Shown: positions 1 to 8,565 of the stretch, piece by piece
How the letters are laid out: each line of letters begins with the position of its first letter
Position numbering within the stretch: the first letter of the stretch is position 1
Notes under the pieces: model-generated
Seen by the model: the letters and a program-made list of their open reading frames with translations, nothing else
The model's database searches: none
What the model was told of the DNA's origin: nothing
Source of the DNA: Acidimicrobiales bacterium
GTDB taxonomy: Bacteria; Actinomycetota; Acidimicrobiia; Acidimicrobiales; JAKAVM01
Assembly: GCA_027451785.1 (NCBI GenBank)
Contig: DAIDIS010000164.1
Location: forward strand, 1-19,824
Direction of reading: 5' to 3'
DNA length: 19,824 bases
Made by a program: the position numbers and the translations under genes

Positions 1-103
1 ACGGGTAGCAAAACAGCAGTAAGTAGTTAGATTACCGAGAGTGATAACCCTAATAGTCCCGGCTTATCTCGACGAAGCTACGAAACGCCGACCCGCCCAA
101 AAG

Positions 104-796
104 TCAATCGAGCGATTCTCTCCAGACCGGACTCCGCGGCCTATCAAACCACACCTCGATAGGCTCACCGGCAATGGCGTCCCTTACCACCGGGAGCCAC
201 CTATCCGCTCCGGCAAGTGGCTCAGGGAGCTTGTCGAGCGGAAACCACCCTACGTCGCTGCACTCAAGAGGGTGGGCTTTCAAGTTTCCGCCTAGAAGCC
301 TGCATTGGAAGATCAATGAATAGAGCGGTATTGCCGTGAAACCCCGGCGCAAGCCGTCCAGAACCGCTATCAAGCGGGTCGGTTCGACATCAAGCCCCGT
401 CTCTTCCGAAACTTCTTTGACTACAACCTCCGAGGCGGAATAACCCGCATCGGCCCAACCGGTCGGGTATAGCCACACGCCGGAATCGGCCCGCTGAACC
501 AACAGCAACTCCCCCTGCTCATTCGAGACCACCGCGCCGACTGCGAGCTTGGGCGTTACATAGCCGGCAACTCCGGGAGTTACCGATCCCAACCAGTGCT
601 GGGCGAACCTTTCGGAATCCTCAGTGTGGGAGGAGTTGGGGTTCGCTGCCGCGGCAATATCCGCGGCAATCTTCAGGACTTCCTCGAATCTCTCCTGCTC
701 GTAGAGGCTCTCAGTAAACCCCAATCCTGTTCTGGCAATAGCTGAAAGGCTCTCAGCCCACCTGTTGAGGTCTTGTTGCGATATGTCTTCAGGCAT
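104..796 (-). CDS. NUDIX hydrolase with N-terminal helical extension (ADP-ribose pyrophosphatase-like)
   Basis: The 230-residue protein has a helical N-terminal region (about 1-75) and then a NUDIX fold (about 80-210). The Nudix box runs from G113 to L135 and keeps the metal-binding core KEVSEETGL (127-135), so E128, E131 and E132 are present. The first conserved glutamate is Tyr119 and the usual arginine is Lys127. The layout resembles YjhB-type NUDIX proteins, which hydrolyse nucleoside diphosphates linked to another moiety such as ADP-ribose; the substrate here is not predictable. The ATG start is the first in frame, and only a weak TAAGG lies upstream. It is the last gene of a minus-strand series, 60 bp after the large proline-rich gene, and could share its transcript. 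The NUDIX assignment is firm, the specificity is not. Confidence 0.9.
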   Translation of the reverse strand: MPEDISQQDLNRWAESLSAIARTGLGFTESLYEQERFEEVLKIAADIAAAANPNSSHTEDSERFAQHWLGSVTPGVAGYVTPKLAVGAVVSNEQGELLLVQRADSGVWLYPTGWADAGYSASEVVVKEVSEETGLDVEPTRLIAVLDGLRRGFTAIPLYSLIFQCRLLGGNLKAHPLECSDVGWFPLDKLPEPLAGADRWLPVVRDAIAGEPIEVWFDRPRSPVWRESLD

Positions 797-856
797 TATC
801 TAAGACGAACCTTAGCTCAGGCTTTCAGCTCACCTCGTAGGCAGCCGCCCGAGCTC

Positions 857-3856
857 TCAAGGTGCCAGCGTGGACGGAGTTGTCTGCGCCGGTACCGTAG
901 TTGTAGCCACTCCACCCGGCCCAGACCCTGGTGACCCTGTAGGCTGCGGCGTTCCGAGAATCTGAAAACCGTTGGCAAACTGCTGGATGTTCGGCGGAGG
1001 ACTTCCCGAGGAAGGACCCGAAACGGCTACCACGTACACCGTTCCAACATCGATTATTGCCTTCCCAATCTCAACCTGACCGTTTGGCTGGTCAACTTCG
1101 AACTCGGCAGTGTAGTAACCACCCACCAACCCGTAGGTCGGTTGCACGGACATGGTTGAGCCGGGCACCGCTGAGACTTGTCCGTTAACTACTCCCAATA
1201 GGTTCAGGTATGGGTTTGAACCCGGACCGTACATCGTGGAGATAAGCGGAATCTGGATCACCGAATAGTTGTACCCACCCGATGTTGCCGAATACGTCGT
1301 TGATAACAGTGGCAAAACGACGATCGTCTTCCCTGAAGTTACAGTTGGCTGGCCTGGGAACTGAGCGGTGAACGCGCCCGACGGGTCGGTGTACGTCACG
1401 AAACCTCCGCCCACTGGTGCCGTCGTGGGCGTTACCGGCAAGGTTGTCTGCGTCGGTTGTGACGAAGTTGTCGGCGACTGCGTGGTTTGCGTCGTCATGT
1501 TCATTGTTGTCGAAGACGAGGCGGAGATATTTTTCGTCGCCCCTCCCCCAGAGTTGGCCAGGATAACGGCTACCACGACCAAAACTGCTGCTGCAGCCGA
1601 CCCCGCTCCAATAATCTTCTTGCGGTTGGCGTCGCGAATGCGATGCTTTTCGAGCACCGAGAATGGCTCTCCATCGGTGGCCTTAGGGGCAACGGCGGTA
1701 AACCCTTGGGCCTCCACTCCCGGCAAGCCAAAAGTAGTCGTTCCTCCGTCTTGCCCGACCGTGGGCGGAATAGCCGGCGGAACTACCAGACCGGCAGGTG
1801 CCGGGGGCAACCCGCTCGGAGGCAACCCGCTCGGAGGCAACGGCGCGGTGCTTGCGCTTGCTGCCGTTTGGTCAAGATGGGGTGCAGGCTTGCTAAGACC
1901 CGGCGTCGGCAAACCAGCGTCGGGAAGTGGTGCATTCAGATGCGGTGCGGGTGGTGAAGCCTGTCCATGTGGCGGGGATGGTGCGAACGACGAAGGTGGT
2001 GGTGGTGAAACCTGTCCAAGGGGCGGGGGTGGTGCGAACGACGAAGGTTGCCCCACGACCGGCGGCGCAGAGTGCGCTTCCGCCAACGGCGCTATCAGTT
2101 CTTCGTCCTGCTTGGCTGGATCCATACCCGCAAACGGGGCAATGGGTGTCGCACTCGGAAGTGAGGAAACCGCTGGAGACAACGAAGGTGCTCCCGGAAG
2201 CGCCGAGATATCGCCTGTGGGCGAAGGAACCTGGCCAATAAGTCCGGCAGGAGCGCCCTGGGAGCCTTTGTTCTTGGGCTTTCCGAAACCCTTCAGCAAT
2301 CCTCGCTTCTTGCCCTGCTCGCCGCTACCGGAAACAGGGGTCTCGGACTGAGCTTGAGGGGAATCGAGGGAGAAGCTCGGTCCATGGACCCCATTTGGGA
2401 TTGGGCCCATCGATACAGGGCGCTTGATAAGCGCTGCAAAGTCTTCTTCCTTTGGGATGAGACCCTTTGGAGGAGGCGGCAGGTCAGAGTGCGGCACGAA
2501 GCTCTCGTGAACCTGGGTCCCACTCAAGTCCGCGTCTGGAGAATTCGGTACGCTGCCTGAAGACTCGTGGCCCAAGTGCGGCAGAACCGAATGAGGCGGA
2601 CTGTCAAAGCTGGACTCGTCGGCGTCGGAAGGCTTAGGAGCATCCGATAGCCCTTTTATCTCCGGTGACGGCTGCCCGGAAAGCGAGTTGCCGCCGTCGG
2701 AGACATCGAGGGGCGGCGGGGTAGGGGTCTGCGTATGCGCCAAGGCTTCCGGCTGAACCGGAGGCTCCTTAACCAGTGGCTCAGATATGCCCATGAACGA
2801 AGGTTCGCTCTTCGCCTTTTCGAAGAGAGCGTTTACTGCGTTGAGCGTCTGCTCCGTTACGTGCGGAGCGTCAATTCCTATCCCTGCTGTTCCCTTGAGC
2901 TCACTTTCGGCTTTACCGGCATCAATACGTCTATTTTCGGACTCCGGTCGCGTATGAGGAGCAGGTACTGCAACCTTCGGCGAGTCACTTGGTGCGCTTG
3001 GCGTTAGAGAATGACTCTCGGGCGGCAATACAGGAGCGCCGATCATGCCTGGCACCTCAGAACCAACAGATCGTGCTCCGCCGGCTGAAGTGTTCGAGTC
3101 ACCGATTCCACCGCCCGATTGGAGGTCCCCATTAGGAGCAACTCTCTTGGCTGCTTTGAACTCACCGAGCGCCGAACTCGAATCGCCATCGACGGGTGCT
3201 ATATCAGGTGACCCGATACTGGGTGCCGTTGCGCTGGGATATTGGCCTTCGGTTGGAGGCGGCAAGGTCGGCGGCAGATGAGGTGGTGGCGGTGGCTGAG
3301 ATCCTCCCACCGGCGTGAGTGGAACTACCGGAGTCAGTGGCGTTGCGGGGGGCGGATTGTCGGGTCGAACCGACAAGGTAGCAACGTTAGGGTCCACTGG
3401 CGGAGCAGACAGATGAGGAGGAAGGGAAGCAGCTTGTGGCGATGCTTGCGGCGCTTCTTGGGCTTGCTGAACGGGCTGGTCAGGAGGGACGGGCCGGTTC
3501 GCTTGGTACTGAGCCGAGACCTGCTTTATCAAGGGGTGAGAAAGCTCTTGGGGGACCGACGGCGATTCTTGGGGGACCGACGGCGATCCTTGGCTTGGGC
3601 CTGGCACGGTCTCTTCCGAGGATCCCGGCTGTAACCCCGTTGCACCTGCTGCGATGCCTGCCAGGTGCGGAGGGAGGCTGTTCCTCATATCCTCCGGTGA
3701 CGCGGCGATCGAGTGGGGCGCAGGAATGTTGGCAGGGCGCTCGACCAGAGTCGCGCCGCAGGCCATGCACCTGACCGCGGTCTCCCTTACCTCAAATCCA
3801 CAGCTCGGGCAGCTACTCAACTGACCGGATTCCTCCCTCGTTCCGCCATACTCCAA
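857..3856 (-). CDS. Large zinc-ribbon, proline-rich, single-pass membrane protein of unknown function
   Basis: This 999-residue protein has three parts. The N-terminus carries a zinc ribbon with two CxxC pairs (CPSC at about 16-19 and CMAC at about 30-33). A low-complexity Pro/Ser/Gly region of roughly 700 residues follows. Then come a basic stop-transfer stretch (K746-K747), a transmembrane helix at about 748-767, a Thr/Ser linker, and a folded C-terminal domain of about 170 residues beginning FVTYTDPSGAFTAQFPG, a pattern seen at the head of PsbP-like/DUF-type exported domains. The predicted topology is a cytoplasmic ribbon and Pro-rich tail with the C-terminal domain outside. The start is TTG (GAGTATGGC follows) with a poor ribosome site. 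In-frame micro-duplications (21 bp and 15 bp) show the linker is expanding. Function is unknown; an envelope-associated scaffold is an inference only. Confidence 0.8.
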   Translation of the reverse strand: MEYGGTREESGQLSSCPSCGFEVRETAVRCMACGATLVERPANIPAPHSIAASPEDMRNSLPPHLAGIAAGATGLQPGSSEETVPGPSQGSPSVPQESPSVPQELSHPLIKQVSAQYQANRPVPPDQPVQQAQEAPQASPQAASLPPHLSAPPVDPNVATLSVRPDNPPPATPLTPVVPLTPVGGSQPPPPPHLPPTLPPPTEGQYPSATAPSIGSPDIAPVDGDSSSALGEFKAAKRVAPNGDLQSGGGIGDSNTSAGGARSVGSEVPGMIGAPVLPPESHSLTPSAPSDSPKVAVPAPHTRPESENRRIDAGKAESELKGTAGIGIDAPHVTEQTLNAVNALFEKAKSEPSFMGISEPLVKEPPVQPEALAHTQTPTPPPLDVSDGGNSLSGQPSPEIKGLSDAPKPSDADESSFDSPPHSVLPHLGHESSGSVPNSPDADLSGTQVHESFVPHSDLPPPPKGLIPKEEDFAALIKRPVSMGPIPNGVHGPSFSLDSPQAQSETPVSGSGEQGKKRGLLKGFGKPKNKGSQGAPAGLIGQVPSPTGDISALPGAPSLSPAVSSLPSATPIAPFAGMDPAKQDEELIAPLAEAHSAPPVVGQPSSFAPPPPLGQVSPPPPSSFAPSPPHGQASPPAPHLNAPLPDAGLPTPGLSKPAPHLDQTAASASTAPLPPSGLPPSGLPPAPAGLVVPPAIPPTVGQDGGTTTFGLPGVEAQGFTAVAPKATDGEPFSVLEKHRIRDANRKKIIGAGSAAAAVLVVVAVILANSGGGATKNISASSSTTMNMTTQTTQSPTTSSQPTQTTLPVTPTTAPVGGGFVTYTDPSGAFTAQFPGQPTVTSGKTIVVLPLLSTTYSATSGGYNYSVIQIPLISTMYGPGSNPYLNLLGVVNGQVSAVPGSTMSVQPTYGLVGGYYTAEFEVDQPNGQVEIGKAIIDVGTVYVVAVSGPSSGSPPPNIQQFANGFQILGTPQPTGSPGSGPGGVATTTVPAQTTPSTLAP
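1806..1835. repeat. 15-bp perfect tandem repeat in the proline-rich coding region
   Basis: Two adjacent copies of GGCAACCCGCTCGGA (plus-strand reading), followed by a partial third copy, encode the peptide repeat PPSGLPPSGLPP. The in-frame length (5 codons) preserves the reading frame, consistent with slippage-driven expansion of the linker. Confidence 0.9.
3547..3588. repeat. 21-bp tandem repeat in the proline-rich coding region
   Basis: Two adjacent 21-bp units that differ only at the last base encode consecutive SPSVPQE-type heptapeptides near residue 95 of the large membrane protein. The repeat is in frame and probably arose by recent duplication. Confidence 0.9.
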
Positions 3857-3938
3857 ACCCCACGTCGGAGAACATTACTACTTGCGACAGCGAATTTCTT
3901 ACGCTTTGTTTTCACGTTGTTTTCACGCGTCGAGCCGC

Positions 3939-4250
3939 TCAGCTCTCGACCACGTCTCCCAGTCTGTCCACTTCGACACCAAGCCCCGCCATCCATTCGA
4001 TGGCTTCGTCGATCTTCTCTACGCTTCCTTGCACTTCGCAGAGCATCCAACCCACGTTTTCGTCGATGTTCGCCCTTCTGACGTTCACCAGAACGCCGAA
4101 ATCGAGAACGGCCTTCGAGACGATCGGCTCTTTGATCAGCGATTCGGGAAAGGTGAGATGGAGGCGCACAATACGGCTTTGGTCCGATTCGTTGGCGCTT
4201 GAGGCGACGGCGCCTGGGATGCCGGATATGGATTTTGGCTCAGTTGACAT
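3939..4250 (-). CDS. NIL-domain protein
   Basis: This small protein of about 103 residues has a disordered N-terminus of about 25 residues and then a single NIL domain: RIVRLHLTFPES, a long segment with VNVRRANI, and a GWMLCEV strand. NIL domains are ferredoxin-fold modules known from the C-terminus of MetN methionine transporters and from sulfur-assimilation proteins of archaea. The reading frame is open further upstream, but ATG at 4250 is preferred because it removes a long N-terminal extension with no family resemblance. That start overlaps the 3' end of larE by 11 bp, so the two are probably translationally coupled. One cysteine sits in the domain (MLCEV). It may bind a ligand or take part in a sulfur relay with LarE; this rests on adjacency and family context only. 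Confidence 0.8.
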   Translation of the reverse strand: MSTEPKSISGIPGAVASSANESDQSRIVRLHLTFPESLIKEPIVSKAVLDFGVLVNVRRANIDENVGWMLCEVQGSVEKIDEAIEWMAGLGVEVDRLGDVVES

Positions 4251-5094
4251 CATTGGCTTCCAGTTGCAGAGACTCATTGAGGCTACCGGACCTGAACCCT
4301 CTGAGGTCGAGCATGACGTTCCTGTAGCCACTCTCCATGATTGAGTCGACGATCGCCTCGCGATTCTCCAGGACCTTTGGCATATCTTCGATCTCTACTT
4401 CGATTCTTGCCGTCTCGTCGAAATGCCTAACTCTGAGTTGGGAAAACCCGAGCTTGCGAAGTGCTGACTCCGCCTTCGATACAGACGAGAGCTTCTGAAG
4501 CGTTACCGGAGACCCATACGGAACCCGAGAAGCAAGGCAGGCGGCTGCCGGCTTATCCCAGATCCTCAAGCCGGAATCCTTGGCAAGGCGGCGAATTTCA
4601 GGTTTGGTCAGACCAGCTTGGACCAGCGGAAATACAGCTCCCTGCTCGGAAGCTGCTTCCTGACCCGGGCGATGGTCCCCGAGGTCGTCGACGTTGACTC
4701 CGAGCACGACTGCACCGCCCACCCTTACCGCAAGTGGAGCCAGGAGGTTCATCAATTCCGTCTTGCAATGGAAACAACGATCGGCACCGTTCTCGATATA
4801 TCTCGGGTCCGTTACCTCCTTGGACTCAAGCCCAATCCACCTCAGATTCCATTCCTTCGCCAGTGCCTCGCAGTCGGCAAGCTCCTCCGGGGCCAGCGAC
4901 CCGGAGACGGCCGTCACGCAAAGTACTTGATCGCGACCCAAAGTCCTGTTTGCCTCCCACGCAAGGAAACCGGAGTCACATCCGCCGGAGAAGGCTACGA
5001 CCACCTTTTCCAAACCCCTCAAACGAGAGCGAAGTTCTTCGAGTTTCGCAGCCAAGCCTTCGCCGCCGTCTATAAGCTCCTTGGCTTCAGCCAT
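4240..5094 (-). CDS. larE: LarE-type ATP-dependent sulfur transferase (PP-loop family)
   Basis: The predicted 284-residue protein has the PP-loop SGGCDS (36-41) that binds ATP, an RCFHCK motif (C107, C110) and the ACLASR segment with C186. The C-terminal half (RVRHFDETARIEVE, LDLRGFRSGSLNE) is characteristic of LarE. LarE adenylates and sulfurates the pyridinium carboxylates of the nickel-pincer (NPN) cofactor of lactate racemase. C186 aligns with the sacrificial cysteine of Lactobacillus plantarum LarE. The extra CxxC gives the three-cysteine set expected of [4Fe-4S]-dependent LarE homologs. No larA, larB or larC is visible in the window, so the substrate may differ. ATG at 5094 is chosen over an in-frame start at 5133 because it overlaps chdC by only 8 bp and has a GAGGGGG-type site upstream. 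Confidence 0.85.
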   Translation of the reverse strand: MAEAKELIDGGEGLAAKLEELRSRLRGLEKVVVAFSGGCDSGFLAWEANRTLGRDQVLCVTAVSGSLAPEELADCEALAKEWNLRWIGLESKEVTDPRYIENGADRCFHCKTELMNLLAPLAVRVGGAVVLGVNVDDLGDHRPGQEAASEQGAVFPLVQAGLTKPEIRRLAKDSGLRIWDKPAAACLASRVPYGSPVTLQKLSSVSKAESALRKLGFSQLRVRHFDETARIEVEIEDMPKVLENREAIVDSIMESGYRNVMLDLRGFRSGSLNESLQLEANDVN

Positions 5095-5773
5095 TAGTAA
5101 GCACCCCCTCGACAACTTCTGCGATTTCGCCAACTATCCCGCTGTAGAAAGGCCCAAAATCCGCGTAAAGCGCCGAGGCCTCATCGAACCTCATTTGGTA
5201 GACGCAATCCTTGATGTCAGAGGGAGACACGCCGAAAAGTGTTACTCCCCACTCGTAATCATCCAGCCCTGCCGACCCAGTCACCACCTGGAGTATCCGG
5301 CCTGCAAAGTTGCGCCCGGTCTTGCCGTGCCCTCGCATCAGGATGTCTCGTTCTTCGTAGGGTAGCGAGAACCAGTTCGCATGCGCTTCCCGCTTCTTGG
5401 ACATAGGGTAGAAGCAGAAGGCCCGCTTCCCGTCAGGCGGAAGTTGAGGGTACAGGCGGGCTTGTTTCATCTCGTCGGGCACGCCCGATGCGTATTCCGA
5501 TACTTCGGTCAGAGAGAAATAGGACTCGGTCAACTCCAGTCCCGACGACGCCGCTCCTGACTGAAACCTCCTGAGCCTCCAGAGGTCATCGGCAAGCGCC
5601 ATCAGGCCAATGTCGAAGCGGTGCCCTAACATCGCTACCGGAACCACCTGAATTCCGTCGGCCTTGGCCTTCTCAACTACCGAGACGAGAGTGTCGGCAC
5701 CTGTATCCTTCGGAAATTTCCCGAAAAGGTGGAGTACTCCCATGCCTTCGGTTGGGCCAAGCGTTTCGTGCAC
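5087..5773 (-). CDS. chdC: Coproheme decarboxylase (chlorite-dismutase-family HemQ)
   Basis: The enzyme oxidatively decarboxylates coproheme III to heme b with peroxide, the last step of the coproporphyrin-dependent heme pathway of monoderm bacteria. The 228-residue protein carries the family signatures: YPMSKKR at 122-128, whose Tyr122 and Lys126 correspond to the catalytic tyrosine and nearby lysine; MRGHGKTGR, with His149 as the likely proximal heme ligand; VTGSAGLDDYEWGVTLF; and MRFDEASALYADFGPFY. The longest form starts at a GTG (5773) preceded by an in-frame TAG. An ATG at 5743 (MGVLHLFGKF) is an alternative start, and neither has a well-spaced ribosome site. The gene heads a minus-strand group whose next member, larE, overlaps its stop. 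No other heme gene is visible here. Confidence 0.93.
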   Translation of the reverse strand: MHETLGPTEGMGVLHLFGKFPKDTGADTLVSVVEKAKADGIQVVPVAMLGHRFDIGLMALADDLWRLRRFQSGAASSGLELTESYFSLTEVSEYASGVPDEMKQARLYPQLPPDGKRAFCFYPMSKKREAHANWFSLPYEERDILMRGHGKTGRNFAGRILQVVTGSAGLDDYEWGVTLFGVSPSDIKDCVYQMRFDEASALYADFGPFYSGIVGEIAEVVEGVLTNG

Positions 5774-6333
5774 TCCCTGATTCTACTGTGGGTTGGGTGG
5801 AGGCGGAACAGGAGATCCGTTGGGGGCATCCGGACCAATCCAGAAATGAAACAAATGAAACAACCGCAAGGCCCGTTCGCCGGAATCTCTCCAGATAAAA
5901 AGCGAAGAGGCTATTTCTCATGGGCCCTTACGGCAGGAACTGTTGTAAATCCTTTCAGTCCTGATCACGTCTGGAGATGTCCAGGCGAACCAAGCCGGTA
6001 TTCATTGCCACCGTATGTGACGCGTCATCTCCCCTCTGGCCATACATGCGACTTTGCATTTTTGTAAGTTTCCCGCTGCTTCACGAAACAGTTGGCTGCT
6101 GATCCAGTTGCAGGGACTGACAGGGCCAACAAGAGATAATCAAGATTCTCAATACCCCTACTTGACCCCTACCTACACAAGGGAAAATTGCTACTGATCC
6201 CGAGACGAATGGCACAAACGTCCACAGAGCGAGCCTTCGAGAACTCAATACTGGCTTCGACGACTCCGGTATAAGGCCGGGAGAGGGCGCTTACCTATCA
6301 GCTCCCTTGCTTTCCGTGCTATCGCTGGTTATC
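5774..6333. other. Gene-free interval between chdC and the groEL terminator
   Basis: I see no convincing coding frame in these roughly 560 bp on either strand. The interval presumably includes the chdC promoter. It contains a perfect 9-bp tandem repeat, AAATGAAAC twice at 5844-5861, about 70 bp upstream of chdC. A short GGGAG/CTCCC inverted repeat lies at about 6280-6306, just before the terminator hairpin. No tRNA, SRP RNA, tmRNA or RNase P signature was recognised. Confidence 0.5.
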
Positions 6334-6370
6334 AAAAGGCCGCCGACGCAGATGCGTCGGCGGCCTTTTT
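6334..6370. terminator. Bidirectional intrinsic terminator downstream of groEL
   Basis: A perfect 13-bp stem (GGCCGCCGACGCA, 6338-6350, with its complement at 6353-6365) is flanked by AAAA on the left and TTTTT on the right. Read on the minus strand it follows the groEL stop by about 70 bp and ends in TTTT, so it should terminate groEL. Read on the plus strand it has the longer T tract (TTTTTAGTTT), although no plus-strand gene lies upstream of it. Confidence 0.9.
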
Positions 6371-6438
6371 AGTTTGCGTTCGGCCCCTTCTTTGCCGCCT
6401 CGCCTTTGCGGAATTAGGGGCCGTCGTTGCTGGACCTC

Positions 6439-8113
<1,675 letters not shown>

Positions 8114-8189
8114 TAGCCAATCATGCCGGAGGTCAGGATGCAAGCCGACCAGCCAGTGCGCCATTTCCGGGTCGGCCAGGTCCCGACGC

Positions 8190-8465
8190 TCAGCCTCCTG
8201 CGACGGCAGGGACGATCGAAAGGGTTTGGCCCCCTTGAACTGGAGTTTCCAGCCCTTCCAGAAACCTGACGTCCTCGTCGGCTAAGAAGACGTTCACGAA
8301 CCTGCGTAACGCCCCGTTTTCATCAAAAAGACGCTCACCCATCCCCGGGAACTGCGAGTCGAGTGCCTTCAAGGCTTCTCCGACAGAAGCCCCTTCGACC
8401 TCCACTTCAGGCTGGCCGTTGGTTAGGGTCCTCAGTTGGGTTGGGATGCGAACCTTTGCGCTCAT
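8190..8465 (-). CDS. CysO-like ubiquitin-fold sulfur carrier (MoaD/ThiS family)
   Basis: This 91-residue beta-grasp protein ends in AVAGG, so the terminal Gly-Gly needed for adenylation and thiocarboxylate formation is present. RIPTQLRTLTNGQ at the start, GERLFDENGALRRFVNVF, ADEDVRF and SIVPAVAGG at the end closely parallel mycobacterial CysO, the carrier that donates sulfur to O-phosphoserine through CysM. The frame is open further upstream, but ATG at 8465 is preferred because homology begins there and a GGAG site lies about 11 nt upstream. It follows thrC by 100 bp on the same strand. No cysM or mec (JAMM protease) gene is visible. The PLP partner may therefore be the neighbouring ThrC-like enzyme, which is an inference from context. 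Confidence 0.88.
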   Translation of the reverse strand: MSAKVRIPTQLRTLTNGQPEVEVEGASVGEALKALDSQFPGMGERLFDENGALRRFVNVFLADEDVRFLEGLETPVQGGQTLSIVPAVAGG

Positions 8466-8565
8466 TGGGTGAAATTCTCCGTTTTCGTAATTCGATGCTG
8501 ATCTATAGAAGTCTGAAAAATCCTCGGCAACCTTCGGAAGCCTGGACTTACATAGAAACTGGGTC

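Noticed and set aside
1368..2351. 327-codon plus-strand open frame inside the large proline-rich gene
   Set aside because: It is antisense to a protein with a clear zinc ribbon, membrane helix and folded domain. The translation is Gly/Ala/Cys-rich low complexity, as expected from the reverse of Pro-rich coding sequence.
5673..5921. 82-codon minus-strand frame overlapping the chdC start
   Set aside because: It overlaps the well-supported chdC N-terminus in another frame and shows no domain.
8114..8189. Possible terminator between the CysO-like gene and groEL (GCCGACC/GGTCGGC)
   Set aside because: A 7-bp stem with a loop of about 19 nt and no T tract is too weak to call.
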